Source of the DNA: Limosilactobacillus mucosae DSM 13345 | GTDB taxonomy: Bacteria; Bacillota; Bacilli; Lactobacillales; Lactobacillaceae | DNA: 64,000 nucleotides | NCBI RefSeq assembly: GCF_001436025.1 | Contig: NZ_AZEQ01000006.1 | Coordinates: forward strand, 1 to 64,000 | Direction: 5' to 3' | Shown: piece by piece, positions 7,427 through 15,964 of the stretch | Layout of the letters: the number at the start of each line of letters is the position of its first letter | How positions within the stretch are numbered: the stretch's first letter is position 1 | Translations under genes and position numbers: made by a program | Notes under the pieces: generated by a model | The model's input: only the letters and a program-made list of their open reading frames with translations | Database searches by the model: none | What the model was told of the DNA's origin: nothing

Positions 7427-7488
7427 AAACGCATGAGCTGAGAAGATGAATCGCGCGAAAAAATTCATTCTCGTAACAAACATGTAAC

Positions 7489-7516
7489 TTGCCTTTTTTA
7501 ATTGAACTGGTATAAT
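7489..7516 (+). promoter_or_regulatory. Promoter of the argS T-box transcript
   Basis: TTGCCT (7489-7494), a 16-bp spacer and TATAAT (7511-7516). The -10 is preceded by TGG, forming an extended -10 element. Confidence 0.65.
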
Positions 7517-7524
7517 CTGAAATT

Positions 7525-7732
7525 GTATAAAAAGCTGAAGAATATTAGAGAGGTAGCCGCTGGCAAGCGAGCCTGCGTTGCTGGAAGGCAGGTGCAGCTG
7601 GTCTCTTGAACGCGCTTTGGTAAGACATTTAAATATCATTTGAGTGGAATGTTGCACATTCAACTAGAGTGGTACCGCGGGAAATTTCTCGTCTCTAATG
7701 GACTTTGGGGTTCGTTGGAGACGTTTTTTTAT
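7525..7732 (+). promoter_or_regulatory. T-box riboswitch controlling argS
   Basis: The conserved T-box sequence AGAGTGGTACCGCGG is at about 7665-7679, followed by a terminator stem CGTCTCTAA/TTGGAGACG and seven T (7690-7730). Upstream is a long stem I region; after GAA at 7608-7610 the triplet CGC (7611-7613) is a good candidate specifier for arginine. Uncharged tRNA-Arg would pair with the specifier and T-box and prevent termination before argS. Confidence 0.88.
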
Positions 7733-7746
7733 TTAGGAGGTTAAAC

Positions 7747-9435
7747 ATGGACGAAAAGACACAGGTTGCTACGGCGCTGCAGACTGCATTGCCAGATATG
7801 AGCATTGAAGACATCAAAAATAAGTTGGAACGGCCAAAAACCAACAAGAACGGGGACTACGCTTTCCCAACCTTCTTTTTGGCTAAGGAGCTGCACAAGG
7901 CACCACAAATGATTGCTGGTGAATTGATTGAAAAGATCGACCAAACTGGTTTTGAAAAAGTCGTTGCAGCTGGTCCATACATCAACTTCTTCTTGGACAA
8001 GGCCAATGTCGGCGCAGGGATCTTAAAGGAAATCTTGGCTGACCCAGAACATTACGGTGACTTGGATCTTGGTCACCAAGCCAACGTTACGATCGACATG
8101 TCTTCACCAAACATTGCCAAGCCAATGAGTATGGGTCACCTGCGTTCGACGGTTATCGGTAACGCAATTGCCAACATCATGAAGAAGGTCAACTACAACC
8201 CAATCAAGATTGACCACCTTGGCGACTGGGGGACCCAATTTGGTAAGCTGATGGCCGCCTACGAAATGTGGGGCGATGAAGAAGCTGTCAAGGCTGACCC
8301 AATCAATACGCTGCAAAAATACTACGTTAAGATCAACACGGAAGCCGACGAACACCCAGAATATGCCGAAGCTGGTCGTGAATGGTTCCGGAAGCTGGAA
8401 GATGGCGATGAAGAAGCCGTTCGTCTGTGGAAGTGGTTCCGGGCTGAATCCTTGAAGCGTTTCATGAAGGTCTACGATATGCTGGACGTTCAATTCGACT
8501 CCTACAATGGTGAAGCCTTCTACAACGACAAGATGGATGAAATCCTGCAGCTGCTCAACGACAAGCACCTGCTGCAAAAGAGTCGTGGTGCCGGCATCGT
8601 TGACCTTTCCAAGTACGACTTGAATCCAGCCATGGTTCAAAAGTCAGACGGCTCAACGCTGTACATGACGCGTGACCTGGCTACGGCCCTGTTCAGAAAG
8701 CGGATGTACGGCTTTGAACAGTCGCTTTATGTTGTTGGTGCCGAACAAAGCTACTACTTCCAACAATTAAAGGCCACGCTGGCGACGATGGGCTTTACCT
8801 GGTCTAAGCAGATTCACCATATTCCATTTGGTCTGATGACGCTGAACGGTAAGAAGATGTCAACGCGGAAGGGTAATGTCGTTCAACTGGAAGAAGTGCT
8901 GGACGAATCCATCAAACTGGCTCGCCAACAAATTGCTGAAAAGAACCCTGACCTGGCCAATGCCGATCAAGTTGCTCAAGAAGTCGGCGTCGGCGCAATC
9001 GTCTTCCATGATTTGAAGAACGAACGGACCAATTCAATCAACTTCAAGCTGGAAGATGCCGTTAAGTTTGAAGGTGAAACCGGTCCTTACGTTCAATATG
9101 CGCATGCTCGGGCTGAGAGTCTGCTGCGCAAGGCGGGCAACCCAGATCTTGCTGGTGCCGACTTGAAGCTTAATGATGAAGAATCATGGAACATTATCAA
9201 GCTTTTGGGACAATACCAAGAAACGATCAAGCGGGCAGCTGTTAAGTACGACCCATCCTTGATCGGCAAGTACGCTCTGTCACTGGCCAAAGCCTTCAAC
9301 CAATACTACGCTCATACGCGGATCCTGGTTGACGATGACCAAAAGCTGGCGCGGCTGGCACTGGTTCAAGCAGTCAGCGATGTTTTGAAGTCTGCTCTGG
9401 CATTGCTGGGCGTTAAGGCTCCAGACGAAATGTAG
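7747..9435 (+). CDS. argS: Arginyl-tRNA synthetase
   Basis: Class I synthetase that charges tRNA-Arg. The HIGH-type motif appears in [17 protein letters not shown], where the first histidine of HIGH is replaced by Ser-Met. The KMSK-type motif is KKMSTRKGN, and the C-terminal anticodon-binding (DALR) domain ends in [11 protein letters not shown]. The frame is open from 7705 through the T-box terminator, but the ATG at 7747 lies 4 bases after AGGAGGTT and is the start; this gives 562 residues, normal for the family. Codon use is strongly biased to CAA/GAA/GAC-type codons, as expected of a highly expressed gene. Expression is controlled by the T-box just upstream. Confidence 0.97.
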   Translation: MDEKTQVATALQTALPDMSIEDIKNKLERPKTNKNGDYAFPTFFLAKELHKAPQMIAGELIEKIDQTGFEKVVAAGPYINFFLDKANVGAGILKEILADPEHYGDLDLGHQANVTIDMSSPNIAKPMSMGHLRSTVIGNAIANIMKKVNYNPIKIDHLGDWGTQFGKLMAAYEMWGDEEAVKADPINTLQKYYVKINTEADEHPEYAEAGREWFRKLEDGDEEAVRLWKWFRAESLKRFMKVYDMLDVQFDSYNGEAFYNDKMDEILQLLNDKHLLQKSRGAGIVDLSKYDLNPAMVQKSDGSTLYMTRDLATALFRKRMYGFEQSLYVVGAEQSYYFQQLKATLATMGFTWSKQIHHIPFGLMTLNGKKMSTRKGNVVQLEEVLDESIKLARQQIAEKNPDLANADQVAQEVGVGAIVFHDLKNERTNSINFKLEDAVKFEGETGPYVQYAHARAESLLRKAGNPDLAGADLKLNDEESWNIIKLLGQYQETIKRAAVKYDPSLIGKYALSLAKAFNQYYAHTRILVDDDQKLARLALVQAVSDVLKSALALLGVKAPDEM

Positions 9436-9519
9436 TCAATCTCAATGGCTTAATGGCTGCCAGCTGCTGGCAATTGAAGCCAGACGATTATCGATTCTGA
9501 CCAGATCAAATCAATCAAG

Positions 9520-9559
9520 AAAGCTCCTTGCTTCAATGACTGAAGTGAGGAGCTTTTTT
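9520..9559 (+). terminator. Terminator after argS
   Basis: AAGCTCCT..CTTCA and TGAAG..AGGAGCTT form a long stem followed by a T-run. The remaining non-coding bases between argS and the PBP gene hold only a small palindrome GCCAGCTGCTGGC near 9455. Confidence 0.85.
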
Positions 9560-9719
9560 GATAAATTGACGATACCGGCAGCTGATCTTCAATGATGAGT
9601 TTCAAGCATGATTGTTTGCGTTTTGGATAAGTTTTAATGGACTGACTTGGCGACTGATCCCAAAAAGGACTGATTGTGATAAAATTACGTGGTGAATTTC
9701 AAACATGAGGAAAATTTAA

Positions 9720-11819
9720 ATGAAACAACCAACATCTGATTGGAAATTACGTTTTAAAGCCTGGCTGGGCAAGACCTGGCATGCTTTTTGGACGCGTTTT
9801 AAGTATTTATGGCATCGTTTTCAGCTGACGCGCTGGATTATCGTTGTCCTAATGTCGCTGTTTTTGGTGATCAGCATCTATTTGACGTTTGTTGCCAAGA
9901 CAGCCAATGTTAAGGATCTGGAGCGACGATTGGAACAGCCGACCATGATCTACGACAGCAAGGGCAAGTCGGCCGGCAGTCTTTATTCGCAAAAGGGAAC
10001 CTACGTCAAGCTTAGCAAGATCTCTGCAAACGTACCTGACGCAGTGCTGTCAACTGAGGATCGCCGCTTTTATCAAGAGCACGGCTTCTCGGTTCGCGGC
10101 TTGGGACGGGCGGCACTGCTGCTGGTCAAAAACAAGTTGTTGGGTCGCGACTATATTTCAGGCGGGGGTTCGACTTTGACCCAGCAATTGGTAAAAAATG
10201 CCTTTTTGAGTCAGGAACAGACCTTTTCGCGGAAAGCCAAGGAAATTTTTATTGCGATTGAAGTTGAGAATCAATACTCCAAAAAACAGATTCTCACTAT
10301 GTATCTCAATAATGCCTACTTTGGCAATGGCGTCTGGGGCGTGCAGGATGCGGCCAAGCGTTATTTTAACGAAGACGCCAGCGAATTAACGGTTCCCCAG
10401 GCGGCCACGCTAGCAGGGATGCTGACCTCGCCAGGAATTTATGATCCCGTCAAGCACCCGGCTGCCACCAAGTCACGGCGGAATGTGGTCTTGCAGCTGA
10501 TGGTCGAAAACAAGAAATTGACCCAGTCGCAGGCTGATGCCTATAAAAAGACACCGCTAACGATTACCAATGGCTATACCAGTCCTGACACCTATAAGTA
10601 TCCATACTACTTTGACGCCGTAATCAGCGAGGCCGTCAATACCTACCATCTGTCAGAAAAAGACATTATGAACAATGGCTACAAGATCTACACGACGCTG
10701 AATCAAAATCAGCAAAAGGCCATGCAGGATACCTACGATGACGACAGCAACTTCCCAGACAGCTCCACCGGCTCAACGATGGTTCAATCAGCCTCAATTG
10801 CCATGGATCCCAAGACTGGCGGAGTAACAGCAGTCGTTGGCGGTCGCGGCAAGCACGTCTTTAGAGGCTACAACCGGGCAACCCAAATGCGGCGGCAGCC
10901 TGGATCAACCATTAAGCCGATCGTCGTCTACACACCGGCACTGGAAAAAGGATATTTCTATGACTCAACGCTGCAGGATAAAAAGACGTCTTATGGCAGC
11001 AATCACTATACGCCGAAAAACTATGACAACACGTACAGCGGCAGCGTGCCAATGTACAAAGCGCTGTATGAGAGTCTCAATGCTCCAGCAGTCTGGCTTT
11101 TGAACAAGATTGGCGTCAATGCCGGCTACCAGATGGCTGAGAAGTTTGGACTGCCGGTTGAAAAGAGCGACAAGAATCTGGCTTTAGCGCTGGGTGGGAT
11201 GTCAAACGGCGTGTCGCCTCAGCAGATGGCCCGTGCCTACTCGGTCTTTGCTAATGGCGGTAAATTGCCAGCTGCGCACTATATCGTCAAGATCGAGGAC
11301 GCAAACGGCAAAGTGATCAAGCGTTATCGAGCCAAACCTGCTAAGCAGATCATCTCTAAAAAGATCAGCAACGAGATGACCAGCATGCTGTTGGGCGTCT
11401 TCAATCATGGAACCGGGGTCTCGGCAAAACCAGACGGCTATAAGCTGGCCGGCAAGACTGGGACGACTGACTCGGGAATTGGCGATGGTGATCGCGACAA
11501 ATGGATCGTCGGCTATACGCCAGACATTGTCGTTGCAACCTGGGAAGGCTATGACAGTACGACTGAGTCTCAGCAGCTCACAGACGTTACTAGCAAAAAC
11601 ATCAGTGTGCTCTACAAGGCTGAAATGAGCGCGATTCTGCCAGAAACAGCCGGTACGCAGTTTACGGTCAAGGATGCTCAGGCCAAGGCTACGGCTAAGC
11701 AAAATAAGACCAGCAGCAGTTGGTGGAGGAGTTTTGCCAACAACTTAAACGACAGCGGCAGCACGCTCAAGCAAAAGGCCAGCGATTGGTGGAGCTCTTT
11801 GCAGTCGATGTTTCAGTAG
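9720..11819 (+). CDS. Class A penicillin-binding protein (PBP1A family)
   Basis: Bifunctional peptidoglycan glycosyltransferase and transpeptidase on the outer face of the membrane. The 699-residue protein has a basic cytoplasmic N-terminus, one membrane helix at about 40-62, and a GT51 domain at about 85-260 with the catalytic glutamate in STEDRRFY and the GGGSTLTQQLVKN motif. The transpeptidase domain follows, with active-site SxxK in PGSTIKP, SxN in SLNAP and KTGTT. The tail is rich in Ser, Lys and Trp. It matches the PBP2A/PBP1A class of lactobacilli; I do not assign a symbol because naming varies. The ATG at 9720 has a GAGGAAAA site. It heads a conserved block with yheA, yhaM and prsA. 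Confidence 0.95.
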   Translation: MKQPTSDWKLRFKAWLGKTWHAFWTRFKYLWHRFQLTRWIIVVLMSLFLVISIYLTFVAKTANVKDLERRLEQPTMIYDSKGKSAGSLYSQKGTYVKLSKISANVPDAVLSTEDRRFYQEHGFSVRGLGRAALLLVKNKLLGRDYISGGGSTLTQQLVKNAFLSQEQTFSRKAKEIFIAIEVENQYSKKQILTMYLNNAYFGNGVWGVQDAAKRYFNEDASELTVPQAATLAGMLTSPGIYDPVKHPAATKSRRNVVLQLMVENKKLTQSQADAYKKTPLTITNGYTSPDTYKYPYYFDAVISEAVNTYHLSEKDIMNNGYKIYTTLNQNQQKAMQDTYDDDSNFPDSSTGSTMVQSASIAMDPKTGGVTAVVGGRGKHVFRGYNRATQMRRQPGSTIKPIVVYTPALEKGYFYDSTLQDKKTSYGSNHYTPKNYDNTYSGSVPMYKALYESLNAPAVWLLNKIGVNAGYQMAEKFGLPVEKSDKNLALALGGMSNGVSPQQMARAYSVFANGGKLPAAHYIVKIEDANGKVIKRYRAKPAKQIISKKISNEMTSMLLGVFNHGTGVSAKPDGYKLAGKTGTTDSGIGDGDRDKWIVGYTPDIVVATWEGYDSTTESQQLTDVTSKNISVLYKAEMSAILPETAGTQFTVKDAQAKATAKQNKTSSSWWRSFANNLNDSGSTLKQKASDWWSSLQSMFQ

Positions 11820-11885
11820 CTTTGCCTTAAGTGGTGCATAATGTTACAATCTAAAAAGCAATGAATTATAGGAGGTAGGCCGATT

Positions 11886-12263
11886 ATGGTTGTCAATATC
11901 TACGACACGGCAAACGAAATGGAGCGCCAAATGCGGGAAACGCAGGAATTCCAAGCATTGAAGGAGGCTTTTGCAGAACTTAAAAAGGATGAGGATGCAT
12001 TTGGTACTTTCCAAAAATTCCAAGAAAAGCAGATGCAGGCTCAACAAAAGCAAATGCAAGGCGTTCAGCTGACGGAAGAAGAAATCAAGGAAGTTCAAGA
12101 CTTGGCTAAAGAAGTTGGTCAAAAAGACGCCATTAAAAATCTGATGGTTAAAGAACGCCAGCTTGACGACATGATTCAACAGATCAGCAAGACGATTACG
12201 GCACCAATTGCGGAACTGTATCGCGAAGCTATGCCGGAACAAAACGGCGGCGCGGAAAAATAG
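11886..12263 (+). CDS. yheA: YlbF/YmcA-family protein (UPF0342, YheA-like)
   Basis: A 125-residue all-helical protein of the YlbF/YmcA/YheA family (Com_YlbF). It is rich in Gln, Glu and Lys, with coiled-coil-like segments at about 10-70 and 75-115. YlbF and YmcA act with YaaT on RNase Y and biofilm/competence control in Bacillus; YheA's own role is not established. Neighbouring yhaM and prsA match the Bacillus yhe/yha region, which favours YheA over YlbF. The ATG has a strong AGGAGG site. A terminator follows, so yhaM is probably transcribed partly on its own. Confidence 0.8.
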   Translation: MVVNIYDTANEMERQMRETQEFQALKEAFAELKKDEDAFGTFQKFQEKQMQAQQKQMQGVQLTEEEIKEVQDLAKEVGQKDAIKNLMVKERQLDDMIQQISKTITAPIAELYREAMPEQNGGAEK

Positions 12264-12269
12264 TTTTTA

Positions 12270-12301
12270 AAACGGAATCGTAGCTTGCGGTTCCGTTTTT
12301 T
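12270..12301 (+). terminator. Terminator between yheA and yhaM
   Basis: AAACGGAA and TTCCGTTT form a stem with a GC-containing loop and end in six T. Confidence 0.85.
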
Positions 12302-12316
12302 AAAGGCGGTGAAAAA

Positions 12317-13282
12317 ATGGCCAAATTGATTGCTCAATACCAAGATGGCGAGGAAATGCAGCTTTTTGCCCTGATTAAAGAAGCAGCGGCTAAGACTACC
12401 AGTGCCGGCAAGCCTTACCTGGCACTGACTTTGGCTGATGCTTCCGGTGAGATTAGCGGAATGCGCTGGGATGCGGCACCAAAAGACATTGCCGAACTGC
12501 AGGCTGGCAAAGTCGTCAGCGTTAAAGGGCAGCGCGAAACGTATCGCGACCGGCCCCAGATCAAGATTGAAACGATTCGTTTGGCTGGTGACGATGAGCC
12601 GCATGATCCGCTGTTGTTCGTTCCGCGGGCTCCAGAAACGACGGCCCAATTAAAAGCAGGTTTTCGCGAGTTTTTTGATCTGATCGATGAACCGGTTTGG
12701 AAAAAGATTGCCGGGCATCTGTTTAGCAAGCACGGCGACAAACTATTCTCTTATCCAGCAGCCAAGAGCAATCATCATGCTTTTGTAGGCGGTCTGGCCT
12801 TTCACACGCTGTCGATTCTGCGGCTGGCACGCTCGGTTGCGGCTCAGTATTCAGGAATCAATGCGGCCTTGCTTTATACTGGGGCCATGCTGCATGATCT
12901 GGGCAAGACCATTGAGCTGAGCGGACCGATCGCGACTCAATATACCGTGATGGGGAACCTGATTGGGCATATCTCGCTTCTGGACGGCGAGATCGTGCAG
13001 GCCTGTGACGAGCTGGACCTTGATCCCGAGGCACCCAAGGTAATTCTGCTGCGGCATATGATTCTTTCTCACCATGGTTTGCTGGAATATGGCTCACCGG
13101 CGCGGCCCCAGCTTTTGGAAGCCGAGATTCTGCATCAACTAGATGAATTGGATGCCTCAATCATGACGATTCAGACGGCTTTGAAGCAAACCGCGCCTGG
13201 CGAGTATACGGATCGTTTGTTCAGCTTGGATAATCGTCGCTTTTATCGGCCGACCAATGAAGAAACTTTGAAGAAAAGCTAA
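12317..13282 (+). CDS. yhaM: 3'-5' exoribonuclease YhaM
   Basis: Mn-dependent 3'-5' exonuclease that trims RNA 3' ends. The 321-residue protein has an N-terminal OB-fold nucleic-acid-binding domain at about 12-100 and an HD phosphohydrolase domain at about 150-285. The HD pair is visible in MLHDLGKTIE, with further metal-ligand histidines in NHHAFVGGLAFHT and HMILSHHG. The length matches the family. It starts with ATG after GGCGGTGA and lies between yheA and prsA, as in related bacteria. Confidence 0.93.
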   Translation: MAKLIAQYQDGEEMQLFALIKEAAAKTTSAGKPYLALTLADASGEISGMRWDAAPKDIAELQAGKVVSVKGQRETYRDRPQIKIETIRLAGDDEPHDPLLFVPRAPETTAQLKAGFREFFDLIDEPVWKKIAGHLFSKHGDKLFSYPAAKSNHHAFVGGLAFHTLSILRLARSVAAQYSGINAALLYTGAMLHDLGKTIELSGPIATQYTVMGNLIGHISLLDGEIVQACDELDLDPEAPKVILLRHMILSHHGLLEYGSPARPQLLEAEILHQLDELDASIMTIQTALKQTAPGEYTDRLFSLDNRRFYRPTNEETLKKS

Positions 13283-13383
13283 ACATTGTCTAAGCCGGGT
13301 TTAATCTGGGATCGGTTGTGTTATATTAGATTGGTAAATTTATCACGAGTAAATTCTTAATAAACTAAAGGATGTGTAATTTA

Positions 13384-14343
13384 GTGAACGCAAAGAAAAA
13401 AGCTTTGGCAATTTTAGCCGGAATTTCTTTAATGCTGCCATTGGCTGCCTGTGGCAATAAGGCTGTTGCAACGACTAGCGGTGGCAAGATTACCGAAAGC
13501 GAATACTACAGCAGCATGAAGCAGACTTCTGCTGGTAAGCAGGTGCTGCAGCAGATGATCTTGGATAAGGTGCTGGAAAAGCAGTATGGCTCGCAAGTCT
13601 CCAAGAGCAAGGTCAACAGTGAATACAATGCCTACAAGAAGCAATACGGTTCATCATTCTCAACCGTTCTGCAGCAAAATGGCCTGACTACCAAGACGCT
13701 TAAGCAGCAGATTCGCTCCAACCTGCTTTTGCAAGCGGCCGTTCGCCACTACTCCAACTTCTCCAACAAGGCTTTGAACAAGCAATGGAAGAAGTACCAG
13801 CCAAAGGTTCAGACAGCAGAGATTCTGGTTGGCTCAAAGTCTGATGCTCAGGCAATCATTGACGAGCTGAACAACACTTCCGGCGACAAGTACAAGGCAT
13901 TCAAGAAACTGGCCAAGGAAAAGTCAACGGATACTTCAAACAAGAGCAATGGTGGTAAGGTAGCAGCCTTTGACAACACTGATACCTCGCTTGACTCAGC
14001 TTACAAGAAGGCAGCCTTTAAGCTTAAGACTGGCGAATACACGACGACGCCGGTCAAAACCGACAGCGGCTACCAGGTCATCTACATGATCAAGCACCCA
14101 GCCAAGGGTAAGAAGAGCAACCACATCGCTCAATTGAAGCAGCAGATCGTCGAAGAAAACATGAATGATTCGACTTTCCTGCAAAACGTTGTCTCCAAGG
14201 TTCTGAAGAAGGGCAATGTTTCAATCAAGGACAGCGACTTGAAGAACATCTTGGATGAATACTTGACGACCAGCTCCAGTTCAACCAGCTCGACTTCCAG
14301 CTCCAGCAAGAGTTCAAGCTCGGCTTCCAGCTCCAGCAATTAA
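13384..14343 (+). CDS. prsA: PrsA foldase lipoprotein
   Basis: Membrane-anchored extracytoplasmic chaperone that helps secreted proteins fold. I chose GTG 13384 because the ATG at 13372 overlaps the AAAGGA ribosome site; this gives 319 residues. The N-terminus is a lipoprotein signal peptide with lipobox LAAC, Cys23 being the lipidated residue. Residues about 140-240 match the parvulin domain, but the two histidines usual for catalysis are replaced: the 'HILV' position reads EILV (Glu146) and the 'GYH' position reads GYQ (Gln231). The last 25 residues are almost only Ser and Thr, a probable wall linker. It therefore probably works as a chaperone without isomerase activity (inference). Confidence 0.92.
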   Translation: MNAKKKALAILAGISLMLPLAACGNKAVATTSGGKITESEYYSSMKQTSAGKQVLQQMILDKVLEKQYGSQVSKSKVNSEYNAYKKQYGSSFSTVLQQNGLTTKTLKQQIRSNLLLQAAVRHYSNFSNKALNKQWKKYQPKVQTAEILVGSKSDAQAIIDELNNTSGDKYKAFKKLAKEKSTDTSNKSNGGKVAAFDNTDTSLDSAYKKAAFKLKTGEYTTTPVKTDSGYQVIYMIKHPAKGKKSNHIAQLKQQIVEENMNDSTFLQNVVSKVLKKGNVSIKDSDLKNILDEYLTTSSSSTSSTSSSSKSSSSASSSSN

Positions 14344-14345
14344 TC

Positions 14346-14379
14346 AAAAAGGATTGCATCTGATATGCAATCCTTTTTT
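14346..14379 (+). terminator. Terminator of prsA
   Basis: AAAAAGGATTGCAT pairs with ATGCAATCCTTTTTT, starting two bases after the stop codon. Confidence 0.93.
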
Positions 14380-14397
14380 GGCAGCATTGGAAAAATT

Positions 14398-14437
14398 AAA
14401 ATGGGACTCCTTGTCTAAAGGCAGGGGGTCCCATTTT
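14398..14437 (-). terminator. Terminator of the hit/small-protein operon
   Basis: AAAATGGGAC and GTCCCATTTT form an inverted repeat with A-run and T-run on opposite sides, so it can act on both strands. It ends just after the minus-strand small gene and lies back to back with the prsA terminator. Confidence 0.75.
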
Positions 14438-14439
14438 GG

Positions 14440-14664
14440 CTATGCTTGATATTTTGACAACAGTTTTTGAATCTTGATCAGTCGCGGCTCATTTTTAAAC
14501 TGCCAAAGATCAATGGCATGCTGGGCAGCGCGGGTAAACTCACTGACGCCATCCATTGCCTGATTCAGCTTGATCACGCTCTGATTAAGCTTAACCAGCT
14601 GCATCTGGAGATTCTTAGCGGCGCTTAAAGTGTCGCGACCAGCGTTTTTGAAGTCGTCGAACAT
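14440..14664 (-). CDS. Small helical protein of unknown function, coupled to hit
   Basis: I do not recognise this 74-residue protein. It is predicted to be almost wholly alpha-helical, with heptad-like spacing of Leu, Val and Ile between residues 15 and 45 (LQMQLVKLNQSVIKLNQAM) and a basic C-terminal end. There is no signal peptide or membrane segment. Its ATG begins two bases after the stop codon of hit, so it is translationally coupled, and the shared terminator lies directly behind it. The place corresponds loosely to yhaH in Bacillus, but I see no convincing sequence likeness. Confidence 0.65.
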   Translation of the reverse strand: MFDDFKNAGRDTLSAAKNLQMQLVKLNQSVIKLNQAMDGVSEFTRAAQHAIDLWQFKNEPRLIKIQKLLSKYQA

Positions 14665-14666
14665 GA

Positions 14667-15095
14667 CTAGTCACCGAATTGATCGATAATCGCCTGTTGA
14701 ACAGCTTGATACTTCTGCTCATCATATTGGCTCGAGTTGTCCGAAAACGTAATGCCAAAATCATCTTGGTCGCTGTAGCGCGGAATCAGGTGAATGTGGG
14801 AATGGAAAACAGACTGGTAGGCTACGGCGCCATTGTTGTTTAAAATATTCATGCCCTTGATGTCAGGGTTGGAGTCGCGAATGGCCCGGGCAATCTTTGG
14901 CAACCGGCTAAATACGGCAGCTGCCAAGTCAGAGTCATATTCAAAGATGTCTTGAACGTGCTTTTTTGGTACGACCAGCGTGTGGCCAGGCGTGTTTTGC
15001 GAAATGTCCAAAAAGGCTTTGACGACATCATCTTCGTAGACCGTGTAGCTAGGAATCTCACCATTGATAATCTTGCAAAAAATACAATCTTCCAT
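14667..15095 (-). CDS. hit: HIT-family nucleotide-binding protein
   Basis: Histidine-triad hydrolase or transferase acting on purine nucleotide conjugates. The 142-residue protein has the N-terminal zinc-type motif DCIFCKIINGEIP, the central LVVPKKHV strand and the catalytic triad HSHIHLIPR. The frame extends to 15116, but the ATG at 15095 with a GAGG site 10 bases upstream gives the usual MEDCIFC start. It is divergent from ecsA, as in many Firmicutes. Confidence 0.93.
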   Translation of the reverse strand: MEDCIFCKIINGEIPSYTVYEDDVVKAFLDISQNTPGHTLVVPKKHVQDIFEYDSDLAAAVFSRLPKIARAIRDSNPDIKGMNILNNNGAVAYQSVFHSHIHLIPRYSDQDDFGITFSDNSSQYDEQKYQAVQQAIIDQFGD

Positions 15096-15176
15096 TCTGA
15101 GAATACCTCTTTTCAATTTTTTTTAAGTATAAACGAATTTTTCAAAAACTGCACCCTTAGTCGATTATAATCAGTA

Positions 15177-15185
15177 TGGTATAAT
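15177..15185 (+). promoter_or_regulatory. Extended -10 of the ecsAB promoter
   Basis: TGGTATAAT, a full extended -10 element, 41 bases before the ecsA start. No clear -35 box is visible. Confidence 0.45.
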
Positions 15186-15226
15186 TACTCGGTTAGGCAA
15201 GCAAGAAAGACAAAGAAGGGATGACA

Positions 15227-15964
15227 ATGGCGCTGGAAGTTGAACATTTAACGGGTGGCTATTCTCAGCTGCCGGTTTTAAAAGACGTTTCTTTTAACGT
15301 GCAGTCAGGCGAACTGGTCGGTCTGATCGGTTTAAATGGGGCCGGCAAGTCAACGACGATTAATCATGTTATCGGCTTGCTGCGGCCGTTTTCTGGATCA
15401 ATTATTTTAAATGGTCAAAATCTGCAGGAAAACGCCGCGGCTTATAAGCGTCAGATCGCCTATGTGCCGGAAACGCCGATCCTGTATGATGAGCTGACGC
15501 TAAAGGAGCATTTGGAACTAACGATGCTGGCATATGGCCTGGATCGAGATCTGACTTGGCAAAAAGCCCATCAGCTGCTGAAAATCTTTCGCTTGGACAA
15601 TAAGCTGGACTGGTTTCCGGCCAACTTTTCCAAGGGGATGAAGCAAAAGGTCATGATCGTCAGTGCTTTTATGACGGACGCCAAGCTGTTCATTGTCGAT
15701 GAGCCGTTTTATGGCCTGGATCCACTGGCAGTTCATGATCTGTTGAATCTGATTGAGGAAAAAAAGGCACAGGGAGCAGGTATCTTGATGTCGACGCACG
15801 TTTTGGACACGGCACAGCGCTACTGTGATCGCTTTATTCTGCTGGCACATGGTCAGGTAAAGGCGCATGGTACGCTAAAGGAGCTGCAGCAAAAAGCCGC
15901 TGGTGCCGGAGAAACGCTGGATGACATTTATCTGCGCTTGGCAAGGGATGAGAGCGATGAATAG
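15227..15964 (+). CDS. ecsA: ABC transporter ATP-binding protein EcsA
   Basis: ATPase of the Ecs ABC transporter, which in Bacillus affects secretion, intramembrane proteolysis and competence. It shows Walker A GLNGAGKST at about 38-46, the Q-loop region, an ABC signature FSKGMKQKV, Walker B LFIVDEPFYGLD and the switch histidine in MSTHVLD. Two ATGs compete: 15221 directly abuts GAAGGG, so 15227, six bases from it, is the better start (245 residues). The stop overlaps the ecsB start by 8 bases. Confidence 0.92.
   Translation: MALEVEHLTGGYSQLPVLKDVSFNVQSGELVGLIGLNGAGKSTTINHVIGLLRPFSGSIILNGQNLQENAAAYKRQIAYVPETPILYDELTLKEHLELTMLAYGLDRDLTWQKAHQLLKIFRLDNKLDWFPANFSKGMKQKVMIVSAFMTDAKLFIVDEPFYGLDPLAVHDLLNLIEEKKAQGAGILMSTHVLDTAQRYCDRFILLAHGQVKAHGTLKELQQKAAGAGETLDDIYLRLARDESDE

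Noticed and set aside
7223-7663. Minus-strand open frame of 146 codons across the htpX 3' end and argS T-box
   Set aside because: It would run through the argS promoter and T-box; no ribosome site and no likeness to known proteins.
8104-8640. Minus-strand open frame of 178 codons inside argS
   Set aside because: It is the exact complement of a certain gene with strong codon bias, has no ribosome site and gives no recognisable protein.
11202-11702. Minus-strand open frame of 166 codons inside the class A PBP gene
   Set aside because: Opposite to the conserved transpeptidase domain; codon use and composition look like a shadow frame.
15903-15956. Upstream extension of ecsB inside ecsA
   Set aside because: The extra residues would lie wholly within the ecsA 3' end; ATG 15957 has the better ribosome-site spacing.
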